Origin: Actinomycetota bacterium
GTDB lineage: Bacteria; Actinomycetota; Thermoleophilia; RBG-16-64-13
Assembly: GCA_003157225.1 (NCBI GenBank)
Contig: PMIZ01000522.1
Span: 16,886-22,743 of the forward strand
Reading direction: 5' to 3'
DNA length: 5,858 nucleotides
Shown: positions 5,184 to 5,858 of the stretch, piece after piece
How positions within the stretch are numbered: the first letter of the stretch is position 1
Layout of the letters: every line of letters starts with the position of its first letter
Made by a program: the position numbers and the translations under genes
Notes under the pieces: generated by a model
What the model was told of the DNA's origin: nothing
Databases searched by the model: none
The model's input: the letters and a program-made list of their open reading frames with translations, nothing else

Positions 5184-5858
5184 GTGGGGTACTACATCGG
5201 AGTCGACGGAGGGGGAACCTTCACTGACTGCGCGGCCATGGACGATGACGGCCGCCTGTACTATGCGAAGGCCGCCACGACGCAGGACGATTTTGCGGTC
5301 GGCATGCTGAGCGCCCTCTCTGCATTGGCCGACGACTGCCACACAACGCTCCCCGAACTGATCTCTTCAGCCGAGCGCTTCAGTCTGGGCACCACTGTGG
5401 GTACCAACCTCCTGGTGGAGAGACGGGGGGCGCGCACCGGTCTGCTGGCAACTGCCGGGCACGGGGACTCGATCCTCATCATGCGTGGCACCGGCCGGAC
5501 CGCCGGCTTGGAACTGGACCTGCTCTTCTACCCCCAGGCCACCGACAAGCCCGTTCCACTCGTCCCTCGCGCCCTGATACGGGAGATCGACGAACGAGTC
5601 GACTACAAGGGCACGGAGCTGGTGCCTTTGGACGAAGAGGCGGTGGAGGCGGCAGTGCGGAGTCTGGTCGAAGCGGGCGTCACCGCGATCGCCGTGGCCT
5701 TCCTCTTCTCTTTCAAGAACCCGGCGCATGAGCTGCGGACGCGGGAGATCATCCAGAGGGTCGCCCCGGAGGTATATGTCTCGTGTTCCCATCAGGTGGC
5801 TCCCCGCATGGGCGAGTACGAACGGACGGTGGCCACCGTCATAAACAGCTACATCGCT
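5184..5858 (+). CDS. HyuA-type hydantoinase/oxoprolinase family subunit, N-terminal part (runs off window)
   Basis: 225 codons are open to the window edge with no stop. The N-terminal phosphate-binding loop YIGVDGGGTFTDC is at 4-16, the GTTVGTNLLVERRGARTGLL segment at 69-88, and a DSILIMRGTGRTAG stretch at about 95-108. LVPRALIREIDERVDYKG is at 126-143 and an EYERTVATVINSY segment at 211-223. Together these follow the order of the Hydantoinase A N-terminal domain and the beginning of its ASKHA-fold ATPase domain. Family members use ATP to open cyclic amides (hydantoin, 5-oxoproline, caprolactam) or, as beta-type subunits, to carboxylate ketones such as acetone and acetophenone, usually with a HyuB partner encoded next door. 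That partner would lie outside the window. The GTG start at 5184 has GGAGGG at 5169-5174, 9 bases upstream, and follows the PrpD-like stop by 17 bases. Which reaction this one carries out cannot be told from the N-terminus. Confidence 0.9.
   Translation, partial: MGYYIGVDGGGTFTDCAAMDDDGRLYYAKAATTQDDFAVGMLSALSALADDCHTTLPELISSAERFSLGTTVGTNLLVERRGARTGLLATAGHGDSILIMRGTGRTAGLELDLLFYPQATDKPVPLVPRALIREIDERVDYKGTELVPLDEEAVEAAVRSLVEAGVTAIAVAFLFSFKNPAHELRTREIIQRVAPEVYVSCSHQVAPRMGEYERTVATVINSYIA

Overview
The window is a compact, gene-dense, one-strand (+) segment from a high-G+C bacterium. Intergenic gaps are short, two of the liv overlaps exceed 10 bp, and the last gene most likely starts with GTG. 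It looks like part of a catabolic or uptake island. The phylum cannot be fixed from the sequence. An actinobacterial or similar high-G+C lineage would fit the apparent leaderless start of the regulator, but that is only a weak inference.

Layout. Positions 2-280 hold the 3' end of a LivH-type permease gene. It is followed by overlapping genes for a LivM-type permease (277-1257), a LivG-type ATPase (1244-2008) and a LivF-type ATPase (1998-2702). These are the membrane and ATPase parts of a branched-chain-amino-acid-type (HAAT family) ABC importer. The periplasmic or lipoprotein substrate-binding protein is not in the window and probably lies upstream. After a 99-bp gap with no visible terminator comes an IclR-family regulator (to 3704). 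It is preceded by a near-consensus sigma70-type promoter, TTGACA-17 bp-TATGAT, whose predicted start site falls on or next to an in-frame ATG at 2802. Next are an MmgE/PrpD-family enzyme (3748-5166) and the N-terminal 225 residues of a HyuA-type hydantoinase/oxoprolinase subunit (5184 to the window end), which runs off the edge.

How the genes may work together (inference). The importer would bring in a small carboxylate, amino-acid-like or cyclic-amide compound. The IclR protein would sense it or a product. The MmgE/PrpD protein (a family of dehydratases, decarboxylases and isomerases acting on carboxylic acids) and the ATP-dependent HyuA-type subunit (a family that opens cyclic amides or carboxylates ketones) would degrade it. 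The substrate cannot be read from the sequence.

No RNA genes, mobile elements, CRISPR arrays or long repeats were seen. The main points for a second look are the strong promoter with a probable leaderless start, a small palindrome at that start whose sequence partly recurs before the PrpD-like gene, a degenerate ABC signature in LivG, and the unusual MmgE/PrpD plus HyuA catabolic pairing.
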